Shown in pieces: positions 26,850-37,639 of a stretch of DNA of 64,000 nt. The notes under the pieces were generated by a model. The model ran no database searches and had not been told where the DNA came from. It worked only from the letters and a program-made list of their open reading frames with translations. The DNA comes from Sphaerolaimus hirsutus. Lineage: Eukaryota > Nematoda > Chromadorea > Monhysterida > Sphaerolaimidae. The stretch spans positions 17,735,504-17,799,503 of the forward strand of contig OZ038460.1 in NCBI GenBank assembly GCA_964036195.1, in the 5' to 3' direction. Each line of letters begins with the position of its first letter. Positions within the stretch are counted from its first letter, which is position 1. The translations under genes were made by a program, and so were the position numbers.

Positions 26850-29800
26850 ATCTTTAATACTGATTAAGTAAATATTTTTATAACAAAATGCTATGATTTT
26901 TTCCAGGTTTCTTTTTTATCAACAAAAAATAAAATTTCTGTACACGCGTACCTGTCAAAAGTACGCGTACAGGTGAGTAAAAAAGGACTGCATGCAGATG
27001 TATAAAAATCGACAGGGGTAAAAGTGTGACACACCTGTATCCACTGGTCAATGTGATTGTCTTGCCAGAACTCATTCTCAAAGAGCACTTTCCGTAAACT
27101 GGAACACCATCAATCATGTAACCCATCAAGCCGCACGATTCCCAGCCCTGAAATAATTATGTATAAACTGGGTGCATAACTTTCTGGATTGTTTTTGATT
27201 CACTGGACTGCATGGTTTGCAAATAAAGTGTTACCAACCAACAACCATAATAAATATTACTATAAGACCCTGTTTACACGGATTTTTTGTGACGACTCGA
27301 CAACAACAAAAGTTCAATAAGTTAAATAAAAAGGTTCCATTTTCATGATAAAAAGTGGTCAACTGTACATTCTACCTAGGCGAATATGCATGTCAAATTG
27401 CAGAATCGTACTTGTAGCTCAAGATTATAAACGTTTGGAAAAAAATTACCATTGTCGCCAGCTGTCGGGAGACTGTCCGACAGCCGGCAGCAATGTTAAT
27501 TTTTTTCCAAACGTTTATAATGTTGAGCTACAAGTACGATTCTGCAATTTGACATGCATATTCGCCTAGGTAGAATGTACAGTTGACCACTTTTTATCAT
27601 GAAAATGGAACCTTTTGACACAACTTATTGAACTTTTTAGTGTTGTCAAGTCGTCACAAAAAATCCGTGTAAACGGGGCCTTATAAATTTTATGTCATTT
27701 TCTTGAAGTGAAGTAAATGTATTGTCTGAAATAGAAAAAAGGTAGAATGGCTGATCTGTATTCATGCAGCATATGGTAAATTTCACTGCAGTGTGTGCAG
27801 TCAGCAAACTATTATGTATCTGAACCCAGTTACCTCAATACAAACTGGAGCCTTATGATAGTGATATCTGCACAATGGATCTGAATGGCCATCACAAGGA
27901 TCAAACGTAGGCTTTTCAAGCAGTGCAGCCACATTGCACTGAGGTTCCCCTGACACGTGGTTGTAGAGATATGCACCACTTTTGGCTATGCCCACAGGTC
28001 CCAGTGGCCAGGCAGTGAAATTGCCTATGTTGTGGATGAATGGTAAGTTGTGGATGTTGGATTTGGAGAGTTGGGGATTTCTAAGATGATAGTCAGTGAG
28101 GGTTTTTAAAAATCAAGTTTGCAGTTCTCTTTTATTTAGACTTGTAGTATGTGGAAGCACAAACTTCATGAAATGTCTTCCACAATGTTTGGAACTTGGA
28201 AGCACATGAAGACATTTGTGAACCTGCATGTGAAGCTGGGTGGAGTGTGTGAAAGACTTCTCATCAGAAATCTAGCAATATCTGCACAAATATGTGTATT
28301 TACTCATTTTCCCCTCTGCATGTTTTCAACAAATAACGAAATGCATAATCACATATTTACCTGAATAAGATGGTTTCAATGGAAGCCACATCGCTGAATA
28401 ATATTCACAGGCATCATTTGGATTTGGAGTGCTTGCCTCAACCTGTCAAAGTGAAATAAACTGATCATCAATATACCGTATTTCCTTGAAATACCTTCCC
28501 CCTTTCAAAACAACTACCTACCTACTATGAATTAATTGACCCCGTCTAAAGACCCCGCCAAATTGCATGCAAACAGAATGTACCTAAATGACAAAAGCTG
28601 CAGTTGACAATGACTGTGTTAAATATGTCAGAACAGGGTTTATACCATCTACATATTTACATAGACTCTTATACCTGGTGCTTATTGTTGCTTTTTTCTA
28701 CATCTGTGTATGTCACAAACAACAAAATAGTACTGGGTGTTCAAAAAAATTTCTGGCGAAATAATGACCCCCCCTCGAAATACCCCCCTCTCACAATTCT
28801 CACTGTGAAAAAAACCCGGGTGGTATTTCAAGAAAACATGGTATATATTCCCAAACCAGCAAAACTCCTAGGCAAAAACCTGATAACAATGGTCTGGTAT
28901 TCCATTAGTAATAACCAGTCGTCCCATTTCTCCATTTGCTTCCATTTCTTTATCCATATAGACTGACAGTATTTTTCTTGTTGAGTTATCACATTTTCCA
29001 CCAGATTCTGGGCACTGGCCAGCTATGGTACCTGGTGGCGGTCTGTGAGAAGGGGTTGTATCCCATTAAGACAAAAGCACTTTAAAACAACTAACTTTAA
29101 TACAAAAAAAACACTCATTAAGACAAAGGCTACTTTAATACAACAATCTGTGCATTAATACAACACACATCACTTTAAGACAACACTTGTGAGAAGGCAC
29201 ATATTGCATGAAGAAATGTGGAACTTGTCCAATAAAAACCTTGGATCCATTCTCTGCCTGCAGTCCCCTCTCTGCATCATTGAAATGACACTGGCGGCCA
29301 AGGTGTTGTAATTGTTCTGCCCTATAAGTAACATTGGCAAACAGACATTACAATTTTTTATTTTTTTGCCATTTCCTGGAACTTATGTGAGGTGAAAGGG
29401 TGGAAAAAAGCAGATAAATGTTTTTGATTGTTTCAGGTCACAAAATATGCCCAAAGCTCAAAGAAATGGACAATTCATCTGCAGTGCAACTGAGTAACTA
29501 AAAACCTCTTTAAAATAAACTGCTTCCACATAAAATTTGGCACACATTTTTTTTATGAGTACCATAACCCCCAGCTGTGTGCGAGATACATACAGGGGCT
29601 AACATACACCCTACCATACACATGAATTTGGGCTTCAGCGACTCATTACAGTTTGAGTCGCTGAACTTGCAAAAAAATTGTGCAGTTTTTGCTGTCGGTG
29701 TCAAGTTCAGCACCAACACCCCTCTGCGGGTGCCATAAATTTAGCTGTGGGGGGTGTAGAATGCTCAAATTTTGGGAAGATGTAGCCAACGTCCAATTTA

Positions 29801-31994
29801 TCATTTACAGTGCGGGTCGCTGAACATCAAAGTTAAACAGTTTTTGACACGGTTTTTGTTTGCATCAAGTTCAGCACCTGATGTTGTTGATTCGCGGTCA
29901 TGTTAATGACTATTTTAACTCTACAATACCATGTAGCGGTTCATCGCTACATAACAGAAAAAGAAGGTACACTTTTTGGGTCACAAAATAAATAAAAGGC
30001 TGGTCTCCAATAGAAGCGTCAAAAGCTGCTAGAATTGTGCCAAATGGCTCATAAAATAAAAAATTCTATGGTTTATGTCATTGTCATTGTAATTTATGTC
30101 AAAATGTCGGTGGTCAAAAATAGAAGGGCGCTCTCCTAGTGGAGAAACAGGTAAATCGCTATTTTGTATATAACGTCACTTGGGAGTCAACGATTTTATC
30201 ATCCGGTTTGCCATTGTTACCTATGAGGTCCCAAATCGTAGGTGTTGCCCGCGGGTACTGGTCAAATGTGCTGTAAGTGCATTGAGTTTAGAAACCAGTG
30301 CAACAGTAAAAATACCTAGTACCGTATTTCATAGTACCGTATACCGTAAATCACGCATGGTATCTGGAGAAAAACCTATGTGTTTTTCAGAAAGTATCTC
30401 TTTCAAAAATGTCAGAAAGTTAAAAAAAGGAATTAGGTATAGTAGAAATCTTACATTTATTTATTTGTATTTTCTGATATTTTTTGAATCTCCAAAATTC
30501 TCTCAAAGAGAATAGAACGAAAATCTCCAAACATTTGTTAAAATGCTGACCGCGGCTCACTCTACCATCAATCACTCGCTTAACATATGTAAATAGGTGA
30601 ATGTCTACTCTAGTGATGTAAAAAGCGCCAAGACTTTGGCGCCGAGCGCCAAAAGTGCCATGGCACTTTTTGCTTTGGCACTAGCCCCAAGCGCCAGTGC
30701 CAGGCATTTTCTTCCTGGCGACATGAAAAAATAGCGCCAAACGCCAAAAGCGCCATGGCGCTTTTCATGGGTATAGCGCCAAGCGCTAGGTTCTAACGAT
30801 ATGACTTTTCGATATCGATATTCAATATTTTTTCTGAAACTTCATATTCAATATTGAATATTTTTTTATGAAACTCGATATTTGATTCGATACGATACGT
30901 TATGGAGCCTCAATATCGATATTCAATATTAAAAGATGGTTTATATTCGATATGATATATCGTTTGAACCCTACCAAGCGCCAATGGCACCACAGCAAAC
31001 TAGCGCCAATGCGCCATGGCGCTTTTTGCTTTGGCGCTAGCGCCATGGCAGAGTTGTACAAATACTGGTATTTTTGGAAAACGTAAACGTAAACGTAAAT
31101 ACCTTTTCCAAATCAAAAGTATAAATACTAAAACGTAAGGTATTTTTAAAATACCTGGGAAAACGTAAAATAAAACGTAAACGTAAAAATTATATTAAGT
31201 GCTTCTGCTATCAGAGAATACAAAAAAACACAATGTTTTTTACAACATTATGGATGTTCATATGATCTCCATCGACATCTGCTTACCTGTATTTTATATA
31301 TATTTAGAATGATGGGATCGGGATATTGAATTGGGATTTAAGTTGAAATTTTGCGTCGTTGTCAACTAGTGGGTGTAGGGCCATAAGGTGCCAATTCCAT
31401 AACAGGAGAACTAAAAAAATTATGTGTGAGAAGTAATGGCAAGTAAAAATTGAAAGAAAACAAAAAAGACAAATGGCCAGTCATGACTCATGAGAAAACA
31501 CTATAAATGTCTTTAACTGTTTAATTGCATTTCAGTTTGCCCTCACAAAAATACTTTCCTTCAACTTTTTAATTTTCACTTACAATTGGTGTTGAGTTCT
31601 CCAATTGCGGAATTAGAACTCTTCAACATTAGAACATGTTGAACTCATCATATTACACTACATTTGTCAAACAATATTGTTCCGTGTAGCATATTTTTAC
31701 GTTTTATCTGGTACCCGGGTAATTGTGCCAGGAAAACGTAACAAAGCGTAACGGTATTTTTGGAAAGCATAACGTAAACGTAAGTATAAATACCCGAATA
31801 ACCGGGTATTTTGGGTAAACGTAAATACGTTTTCGCAACTCTGCGCCATGGCGCTTTTACATCACTAGTGTACTCAAGACGAGGCAAGCCCAAACATTTC
31901 CTTGGGTCCCCAAAAATTGCCCAAAATCGAACTCACTCACACATTCCACTCCCATCAACCAGAACAACATTGACATCATTTTCATCGATTGGTG
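26224..31994 (-). CDS. YHYH-domain protein, last 7 exons (5' end lost in gap)
   Basis: Joining 26224..26461, 27035..27147, 27834..28024, 28361..28442, 28880..29042, 29240..29321 and 31941..31994 (complement) gives 923 nt ending in TAA, with every junction in phase. The product has the marks of the YHYH domain: a NGIPDH turn, C-R-Y-H-Y-H-K-A-P, then IDGVPVYG (family: I-G-x-P-I-Y-G type), NLDEANG (family LDECNG) and a C-terminal YPFIMPGSMVDYRYGFCRF. Twelve or so cysteines and N-x-S/T sites suggest a secreted or extracellular protein, but the signal peptide is missing from the window. Molecular function of the family is not known to me. Introns hold a Harbinger-like element, a TA-TSD MITE and a microsatellite. 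Confidence 0.9.
26475..26985. mobile_element. probable CAGAGTTG-family MITE with inner (TA)n
   Basis: CAGAGTTGTTCAAATTTCTG starts 13 bp upstream of the terminal exon's acceptor. The body has 'tactttttcgcaagaaaatg'-type words like other family members and 'gtacgcgtacaggtgag' near 26960. The right terminus is not recognisable. Confidence 0.55.
26768..26846. repeat. (TA)n microsatellite
   Basis: About 40 uninterrupted-looking ta/at units with a single ctat interruption, inside the last intron of the YHYH gene. Confidence 0.95.
27035..27147 (-). CDS. YHYH gene exon with IDGVPVYG
   Basis: Follows ttatttcag and ends ag|gtgtgt. Reads GWESCGLMGYMIDGVPVYGK, then SLRMSSGKTITLTSGYS across the junction. 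I-D-G-V-P-V-Y-G is the central signature of the family. Phase 0 in, two bases out. Confidence 0.92.
27265..27681. mobile_element. Harbinger-like MITE, AGRCCCYGTTTACACGGA ends
   Basis: The left AGACCCTGTTTACACGGA answers the right TCCGTGTAAACGGGGCCT, flanked by TATA on both sides. The whole element is a near-perfect fold-back, e.g. 'caactgtacattctaccta' at 27360 and its inverse at 27570. GGCCCCGTTTACACG-type ends are typical of Harbinger-like MITEs in animals (established); the exact target is not certain. Confidence 0.8.
27834..28024 (-). CDS. YHYH gene exon with the YHYH motif
   Basis: I place the acceptor at acaacatag|gc, since gc completes GGC with the previous exon and gives SYSG-NFTAWPLGPVGIA. 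An upstream acceptor (atcttag, 28081) opens a longer frame but breaks phase. Then SGAYLYNHVSGEPQCNV and CDGHSDPLCRYHYHKAPVCI; donor gag|gtaact. Confidence 0.9.
28361..28442 (-). CDS. YHYH gene exon (VEASTPNPND)
   Basis: Follows cactttgacag and ends g|gtaaat. Reads VEASTPNPNDACEYYSAMWL then PLKPSYS. Small linking exon, phase 0 in, one base out. The intron beside it (28443-28879) is mostly one MITE. Confidence 0.88.
28476..28841. mobile_element. TA-TSD fold-back MITE making up most of an intron
   Basis: Left end CCGTATTTCCTTGAAATAC, right end GTATTTCAAGAAAACATGG, TA on both sides. Family of 638-1099, more diverged. It fills 366 of the 437 bp of the intron between two YHYH-gene exons, leaving 33 and 38 bp on the two sides. 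Confidence 0.8.
28880..29042 (-). CDS. YHYH gene exon (NGIPDH)
   Basis: Follows ccttctcacag, a good acceptor, with a completing AGA. Reads PPPGTIAGQCPESGGKCDNS, then RKILSVYMDKEMEANGEMGR and LVITNGIPDHCYQ; donor cag|gttttt. The 'r.i.sNGiPdH' turn opens the conserved domain. Confidence 0.9.
29060..29185. repeat. degenerate tandem words 'cattaagacaaaagcactttaa'
   Basis: Five to six diverged units with ttaa-taca/gaca cores in the intron between two YHYH exons. Non-coding. Confidence 0.5.
29240..29321 (-). CDS. YHYH gene exon (QNNYNTLAAS)
   Basis: Follows gttacttatag with gg and reads QNNYNTLAASVISMMQRGDC then RQRMDP, ending ag|gttttt. Two bases in, two out, consistent with both neighbours. No family motif of its own; supported by phase and by the open frame. 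Confidence 0.8.
29490..29900. mobile_element. fragment of a long fold-back family
   Basis: Carries 'gagtaccataacccccagctgtgtgcgagatac' and 'cgactcattacag' words, which are diverged relatives of the arms of 37640-39046. One arm only. Confidence 0.5.
29901..30610. other. intron DNA of the YHYH gene, no feature recognised
   Basis: Open frames here lack splice signals and similarity. A short piece near 30310-30350 has 'taccgtatttcatagtaccgtataccgta'. Confidence 0.4.
30787..30973. mobile_element. short hAT-like MITE with ATCGATATTC words, TSD ccaagcgc
   Basis: Starts TAGGTTCTAACGATATG and ends ATATCGTTTGAACCCTA; ccaagcgc on both sides (30779-30786, 30974-30981). Inserted in the GCGCC arm of 30611-31867. 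Relative at 19930-20160. Confidence 0.88.
31049..31843. mobile_element. CAGAGTTG-family hAT-like MITE, TSD cgccatgg (nested)
   Basis: CAGAGTTGTACAAATACTGG at the left and TTCGCAACTCTG at the right, cgccatgg on both sides (31041-31048, 31844-31851). Arms carry aacgtaaacgtaa words. It sits in the same host element as 30787-30973. Confidence 0.92.
31941..31994 (-). CDS. YHYH gene partial exon at the gap
   Basis: Open frame PIDENDVNVVLVDGSGM and one base before the strong donor t|gtgagt; the one base left fits the two bases at the start of the next exon. The 5' side of the exon is in the gap. An ATG frame on the same strand (MKMMSMLFWLMG..) overlaps it but ignores the donor, so I reject it as the start. 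Confidence 0.7.
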
Positions 31995-32194
31995 NNNNNN
32001 NNNNNNNNNNNNNNNNNNNNNNNNNNNNNNNNNNNNNNNNNNNNNNNNNNNNNNNNNNNNNNNNNNNNNNNNNNNNNNNNNNNNNNNNNNNNNNNNNNNN
32101 NNNNNNNNNNNNNNNNNNNNNNNNNNNNNNNNNNNNNNNNNNNNNNNNNNNNNNNNNNNNNNNNNNNNNNNNNNNNNNNNNNNNNNNNNNNNNN
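31995..32194. other. assembly gap (200 N)
   Basis: Exactly 200 N, the same size as the gap at 54709-54908, so a fixed placeholder of unknown true length. It hides the 5' part of the YHYH gene. Confidence 0.98.
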
Positions 32195-32469
32195 ATGCAA
32201 AAGTTTGGTGAAATTGTTTCTTGTGATGCAGTTTGCTGTGTTGATAGCCTATATTATTAGCATTTGTATACATTTCCCTTGATATACATCTTTTGATAGC
32301 TCGATAAGAAAATGGCATGGTATATGATATATTACTTTTGTGCATTCAAAAGCATACACATGTTTAGGTGCAGCGTCCACTTTTTGTTGGCTTTAGCCAT
32401 TTTTTATGGGATATACTTCTTTTTGAGGGCCACAGGCCCAAATTTTATAAGTTATTGCAAATCAAGCAA

Positions 32470-33310
32470 ATGTCAAATGTGGCACTGAGCAATACAATCT
32501 ATAGTCGAGAAGAAGCCAAATATTAAGATTCAAAAGATTTTCAACATGACATTTAGAACCTGAAAGTTATCACTTGACATTTATGACTTGAAATTACCCA
32601 CTTGACAATAACTTGACATAAACCACTTGACATTTATGACTGAATGGCATCACTTGATATTTATGACTTGACATGAACTGCTTGCCATTTTTTCACCTGA
32701 TAGTTTTCACTTGACATAAACAACTTGACAGGTATCACCTGAAAATTGTTACTTGACATATTACTTGACATTTGACATGACATTTATCACTTGACATTAA
32801 ACTTGACATTTCACTTGAAATTTATCACTTGACGTTAAACTTGACATTTGACATGACATTTATCACTTGACATTAAGCTTGACATTTAACTTGACATTTG
32901 ACTTGACATTTCACTTGAAATTTATTACTTGACATTTCACTTGAAATTTATCACTTGGCATTTGACTTGACATTTCAATTGAAAGTTATCACTGTATATT
33001 CACCTTGACATTTATCACTTGACATTTGACTTGACTTGACTTTAGACTTGACATTTATAACTTGACATTTGACTTGATATTTGATCACTTGACATTAAAC
33101 TTTACATTTGACTTGACATTTCTCACTTGAAATTTGACTTGACATTTATCACTTGAAATTTGACTTGACATATGACTTGATATTTGACTTGACATTTATG
33201 AGCGTACATTAAACTTGACATTTCACTTGAAATTTGTCACTTGACATTTGACTTGAAATGTGTCACTTGACATTTGACTTGACATTTGACTTGACATCAA
33301 CCACTAAACA
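32470..33310. repeat. TTGACA-word satellite-like array
   Basis: About 840 bp built from 'acttgacattt', 'atcacttgaca' and 'tgacttgacat' words in irregular order (units near 11 and 22 bp). It uses the same TGACA/TGTCA vocabulary as the TGTCA-word MITEs. No open frame. Confidence 0.85.
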
Positions 33311-33704
33311 TTTGTGACACTGATAGTAATCAGCATGCAAGGTCACATGCTCAGTATCACATGAAGCAGTAGTTCAGGCATGTTTGCGCATTTTACACAA
33401 AATAAGCAAACTTGAATAACTTTTGTAAATCTGCACCAAAACTGCCAAAAATTGGCTCATTTGAAAGCTCTAGTCATGGCACACATCAACAAAAATTTTT
33501 TATAGCCCCATTTGTATTCAAATTCTAAATTTATTGAGGTTTGAAAATTTCAAACAGATACCGTACCAAAGTGGGCGGAGCCTGTGAAAAAAAATCCCGA
33601 AAATACGAAATGGCATCATATTCTCTTTCAAATGAGCCATCAACCATGAAAATCGGTCGTGTTTCAAGGAAGTTATTGCAGTTTGAAGATTTTCGGGAGA
33701 ACAA

Positions 33705-33705
33705 G

Positions 33706-33737
<32 letters not shown>

Positions 33738-33740
33738 GAA
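33705..33740. repeat. (AAC)n microsatellite
   Basis: About eleven aac units. Reads as Asn or Leu runs in translation, with no gene support. Confidence 0.9.
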
Positions 33741-33899
33741 CACTACTTGAAAAAGAAAATGCGTAATAACTTCCTCCGAACTCAACCGTTGGATCTGAAA
33801 ATTTGCATGGTGGTACTTTTCGACACGGGCTTTTTAATGGTGCAGTCGGTTCTGCACTAGCGCATTGCGTTCCGAAGTTATTGCGATTTTAAATTTGCG

Positions 33900-34465
33900 A
33901 TTTCCGCATGTTGGTGTGTCCGACCATATTATGGGTGGGTCGCTTGCGCCCTCCCTCGGCAGCGAGGGATGGCGCTGGCGCGCCCACCCGATATGGCGTT
34001 TATCACTTCGATTTTGGCACGGAAATTATGATTTCGTCATTTCTTGGCCATCGGCCAATTCGTTCTTTATTTTATTTTCTCGGGCGGGTTACTCGCATAA
34101 GTCGCGCTTTTGTGTAGTCAGGTGGTCACTTTTTTAGTGTTCACTGTCTGCAACCGAAACCATGAGGGCAGCGCCGAGAAAGAAATGCATGCACGGGCGT
34201 ACAAAAGCGCGACTTATGCGAGTAACCCGCCCGACAAAATATAATAAAAAGCAAATTGGCAGACGGCCAGGAAATGACGAAATAGTGATTTCCGGGCCGA
34301 AATCGAAGCGATATACGTCATATTGCAATATCGGCGACCTTAAGGGATGGTTTCGTATATTTTACAAACCGCCTTGCTCTCGGTGAATGTGCGTCGATCC
34401 GGCTGAACTTCAAAAAATCTATCGGGCGTACGCCCTACCCTAAATCTGTAGGGAGAAATAAATCT
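33900..34465. mobile_element. fold-back element related to 10972-11584
   Basis: 'cgcttgcgccctccctcgg' / 'gggcgtacgccctaccc', and an inner pair 'cgggcgggttactcgcataag' / 'cttatgcgagtaacccgcccg'. It shares 'tttctggcgtcgaacac'-like and 'tgtagggagaaa' words with 10972-11584. A CCGTATTTCCTCG half-element follows it (34475-34497). Confidence 0.6.
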
Positions 34466-34769
34466 GGCCCCTGGGGTTATTTCGAGGAAATACGGTAGTT
34501 GTCAAAACGAGTAAAAGTTACTCATTTTTACTTTGTTTCAAACGTTATTTACACAAGCGTAAAAGTATTAAAAAACGGGGGTGATTAAAAAAATTTACTT
34601 TATGTTTACGCATCCCTTTCAAAAAGTTGAGTACTTTTAACAACTCTGGAAACAAACGAGCACTCGGTCAGACACCGAAATTCGCCATGCGTGGTCTGGC
34701 ATGAAGAAGTGATGATTTGCTGTGTTTACTGTTTGCTTTCACGCAGTGCATCTTGTGACGTAATAAACT

Positions 34770-34975
34770 ATACTCGGCTGACATCACACTTACTTAGTAT
34801 GAAAACCTACCATAACGCATCTGAATAATGATCCAAAAATTATACAGTTTTTTTATCATAATATTTCATTTTTACTATGGAAAAATTAATAACGAAATTT
34901 ATCCAAAATTTTATTCATTGAATTATGGTAGGTTTTCATACTAGGTGTGCTGTCCGCCGAGTATACATGTGCTTC
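34770..34975. mobile_element. TATACTCGG-family fold-back
   Basis: Left 'tatactcggctgacatcacac', 'gtatgaaaacctaccataac'; right 'ttatggtaggttttcatac', 'gtgctgtccgccgagtata'. Nearly identical relatives are at 48488-48692 and 58806-59014. Confidence 0.75.
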
Positions 34976-34991
34976 CGTGTGTTATACATAT

Positions 34992-35155
34992 GAGGCGTCT
35001 AATTCTAAAAGTCGACAAGTCCACAAAATGTGATTTTGAGTAAATCGCATTTTAAGTTTCCGATCCAATTCCAGGCCCGTGGTGCATGTCCAATTTGGCT
35101 CTCTCATGGTTTTCATTAAGTTCCATACTTGTCGACTTTTAGAATTGGACGCCTC
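34992..35155. mobile_element. short GAGGCGTC fold-back, TSD atat
   Basis: GAGGCGTCTAATTCTAAAAG at the left, CTTTTAGAATTGGACGCCTC at the right, atat on both sides. Smallest complete member of the family (164 bp). Confidence 0.8.
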
Positions 35156-35884
35156 ATATAGGCTATAAGTAACGATGGCAAACCTTCTGGAAAAAAAGTA
35201 TTTAAATTTTTAAGTGTTTTTTTTAAAATGACTTTTCGAATTACAATTTTTTTCTGAAATTTTTGAATTTAGTATTTGGGGCCTTTTCGAAAAAAATTTC
35301 CACAAAATTATTGCATTATCAAATGTTTCTGGTAAACTTTAAATACACCTTTACATTTTACAGTTTACCGCAGGTAGATCCAATCATCGACGCAGTTTTG
35401 TTCTGCACCTATTATGGATTCTTGCAAAATTGACGTTTTTGTTATATGAAATAGTCATTTTCATCCAAAAAATACTGAAAAAATTCAAAAACACTTTGGA
35501 TTCTTTGGATTTTCGAATTTTTTTAAAAGTAAATCGATTTTTATGTCTTTTTTAACCTCGTGCTCAAAAATTCGAAAAGTCCAAAAAAATCGAAAACGTT
35601 TTCGAATTTTCGAATCTTTTTTGCCATCGTTAGCTATAAGAGACAAAAATGTATTATATTTACCCATCTACCGTATATTCTCGAATAAGACCCCAGGAGA
35701 GTTTATTATTCGTCAGAAGTTTTTGAGGGAGTTATTCAAGGGGGTAAACATTTAGTTTCTAATTTTTCAACGAATCTAGACGCGTCCATCGACCGACATC
35801 ACTTCCTCGCATCCGGAATTATTGTACTGTCGCGAAAGTATTTGCCGTTTCCGGCTATTCTCACATTGAATCGTCCTTGCGCCA

Positions 35885-36066
35885 GTTTTAGACCCTGTAA
35901 AGTGCCCTGTAAATTTTCGAGTGCCATGCAAAGTGTCAAAAGTCATGTAAAATGCCCTGGAAAATGGCAAACACGTTTGCCATTTTCCAGGGCATTTTCC
36001 AGGACTTTTGACACTATGCATGACATTTCCCATTTTCCAGTGCTTTTACAGGATCTGGGACTGCCT
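35885..36066. mobile_element. TGTCA-word fold-back, complete
   Basis: Left 'agaccctgtaaagtgccctg', 'aaagtgtcaaaagtcatg', right 'catgacatttcccattttcc', 'ttacaggatctgggactg'. The centre 'ggcaaacacgtttgccattttcc' is a hairpin loop. Confidence 0.75.
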
Positions 36067-36499
36067 CCAGGATTCGCAAATTCGCCACAAAATGTTTTTT
36101 AAAATAAAATAATTGATCAGCTCGTTTTTGATCACGCATTAAAGTAATGCGTCTGAACAAACAAAACGCGAAACAATTAAAGGATGCATGACCCACTTAA
36201 CATATTGAAATAGTTCAATCAAAACCCAGAAATACGTAACGTTATACAGTCGCAGCCCCTGTGTTACTGTAAATCCATTTTATTCATCATTAAACCGTGA
36301 TTCATCTTATCACACGCACAAAATCGCATGCAAAGTGATCATGGATAGATTTATGTGTTTAAACTGTAAACCAACACACCGGTAGTATTTATGCAGCGAC
36401 GGCGTGTGCACCAAGATAAAATAAATATAAACAGTAGGTAAACAAGTGTAGTGGTGGAAAAGCGTCACATAAAAAAAGTGCCGGGGGGTCGATTTTTCA

Positions 36500-36665
36500 G
36501 GTGACAGGTTTAAAGTGTAATTTCAAGTGTCAAGTGTCATGTAAAATGTCATATAGATTTGTCAATTTTCATGCAAAATGTCAAAAATTTCACTTATAAT
36601 TTGTTTTATTTTTGTTTTTCTTGACATTTTACATGACAATTGACACTTGACTTTACATGCATGAA
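36500..36665. mobile_element. TGTCA-word fold-back
   Basis: 'caagtgtcatgtaaaatgtc' and 'gacattttacatgacaattg' mirror each other about a t-rich loop near 36600. Confidence 0.65.
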
Positions 36666-36706
36666 GTGTGTAAAAATTGCGCCACAAGAAAACCAACCTA
36701 TACTCG

Positions 36707-36896
36707 GCAGACACGATACTCTACAAACAGATAGGAGTTATGTCTTCGGCTGGCAGATGGCCAGCCGAGAACTTACGGAAAACGTGCTGCTGACTACGTG
36801 ATGGCGAAAGATGATGACGGCAACGAAAGTGATGACTTCTTGATGGAGTGTTTCCTCCGGAAAAATGTACGGCGTAATGTCATCCGAGTATACCTA
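36707..36896. mobile_element. TATACTCGG-family short fold-back
   Basis: Left 'ctatactcggcagacacgat', right 'gtaatgtcatccgagtatac'. Close to 23522-23707 (shared 'actctacaaa.agatag', 'cctcc.gaaaaatgta'). Confidence 0.65.
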
Positions 36897-37639
36897 GGGC
36901 ACCTACCTAGGCGAATAGCGTGGTTCCGGTCAGATAGGAAAATTTTTTGCATGTCTATACCGTATGCTATCGTAAATTCTATATTACCATAACCTTAACC
37001 GTAATCTGAAAAGTCTACCATATTTTAACATTAACCCAATCTTTTGACGCCAAAAAATGGCGACAGCGCCATGGCGCCATTCCAATCGCTGGTCCGGTGT
37101 CCACCAATCAACAGTGTAAAATTGCTCATGGAAAAATATTTACCGAAACGACAAACTGCCTCGCGATGCAAGGTATCTATTACAAAATTTTTGAACAGTT
37201 ATTTTTCAATTCTTGTATTTATCATGTTTTCTTGTGATTATTCTTATTTAAAGTAGGTATTTGTGCAGGTATTTCTGTGACAGCCAGAAAACTTTTGACC
37301 AAAATGTGTTTTTTGTCTTCGATAATATATTATTAGCAATAAATACAGGTGTTCACACCATTGCATTTAGGTTACCTACCTATAATTTTACATTACAACA
37401 ACATTATATTTTTACATTACAACGTATTTACAACTTTTCTCTGATTAGCTAATTTAAATACCTACTGTATTTTCTCGAAATACCCCCAGGGGGTTTATTA
37501 TTTCATTATCAAATTTTAGGGGCGGGGGGGGGGTAGTTCGAGGGGGGTTTATTCAAGAGGGGTTTATTATTTCGTCAGAAATTTTCGTGAACAATTGTGT
37601 AGTCCAAAACGGGTAATTAACGAGATCAAACAGGATATA

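Larger units (their letters stand above)
30611..31867. mobile_element. TAGTGATGT-family hAT-like element, TSD gtctactc/gtgtactc
   Basis: TAGTGATGTAAAAAGCGCC at the left and GGCGCTTTTACATCACTA at the right; flanks gtctactc (30603-30610) and gtgtactc (31868-31875), seven of eight the same. GCGCC-word arms. Two other hAT-like elements are nested in the arms (30787-30973 and 31049-31843), both with perfect TSDs. Confidence 0.88.

Noticed and set aside
31857-32345. Possible signal-peptide start MKMMSMLFWLMG for the YHYH gene
   Set aside because: It overlaps the exon frame PIDENDVNVVLVDGSGM, which ends at a consensus gtgagt donor and fits the next exon's phase; the ATG frame ignores that splice site and runs into the gap.
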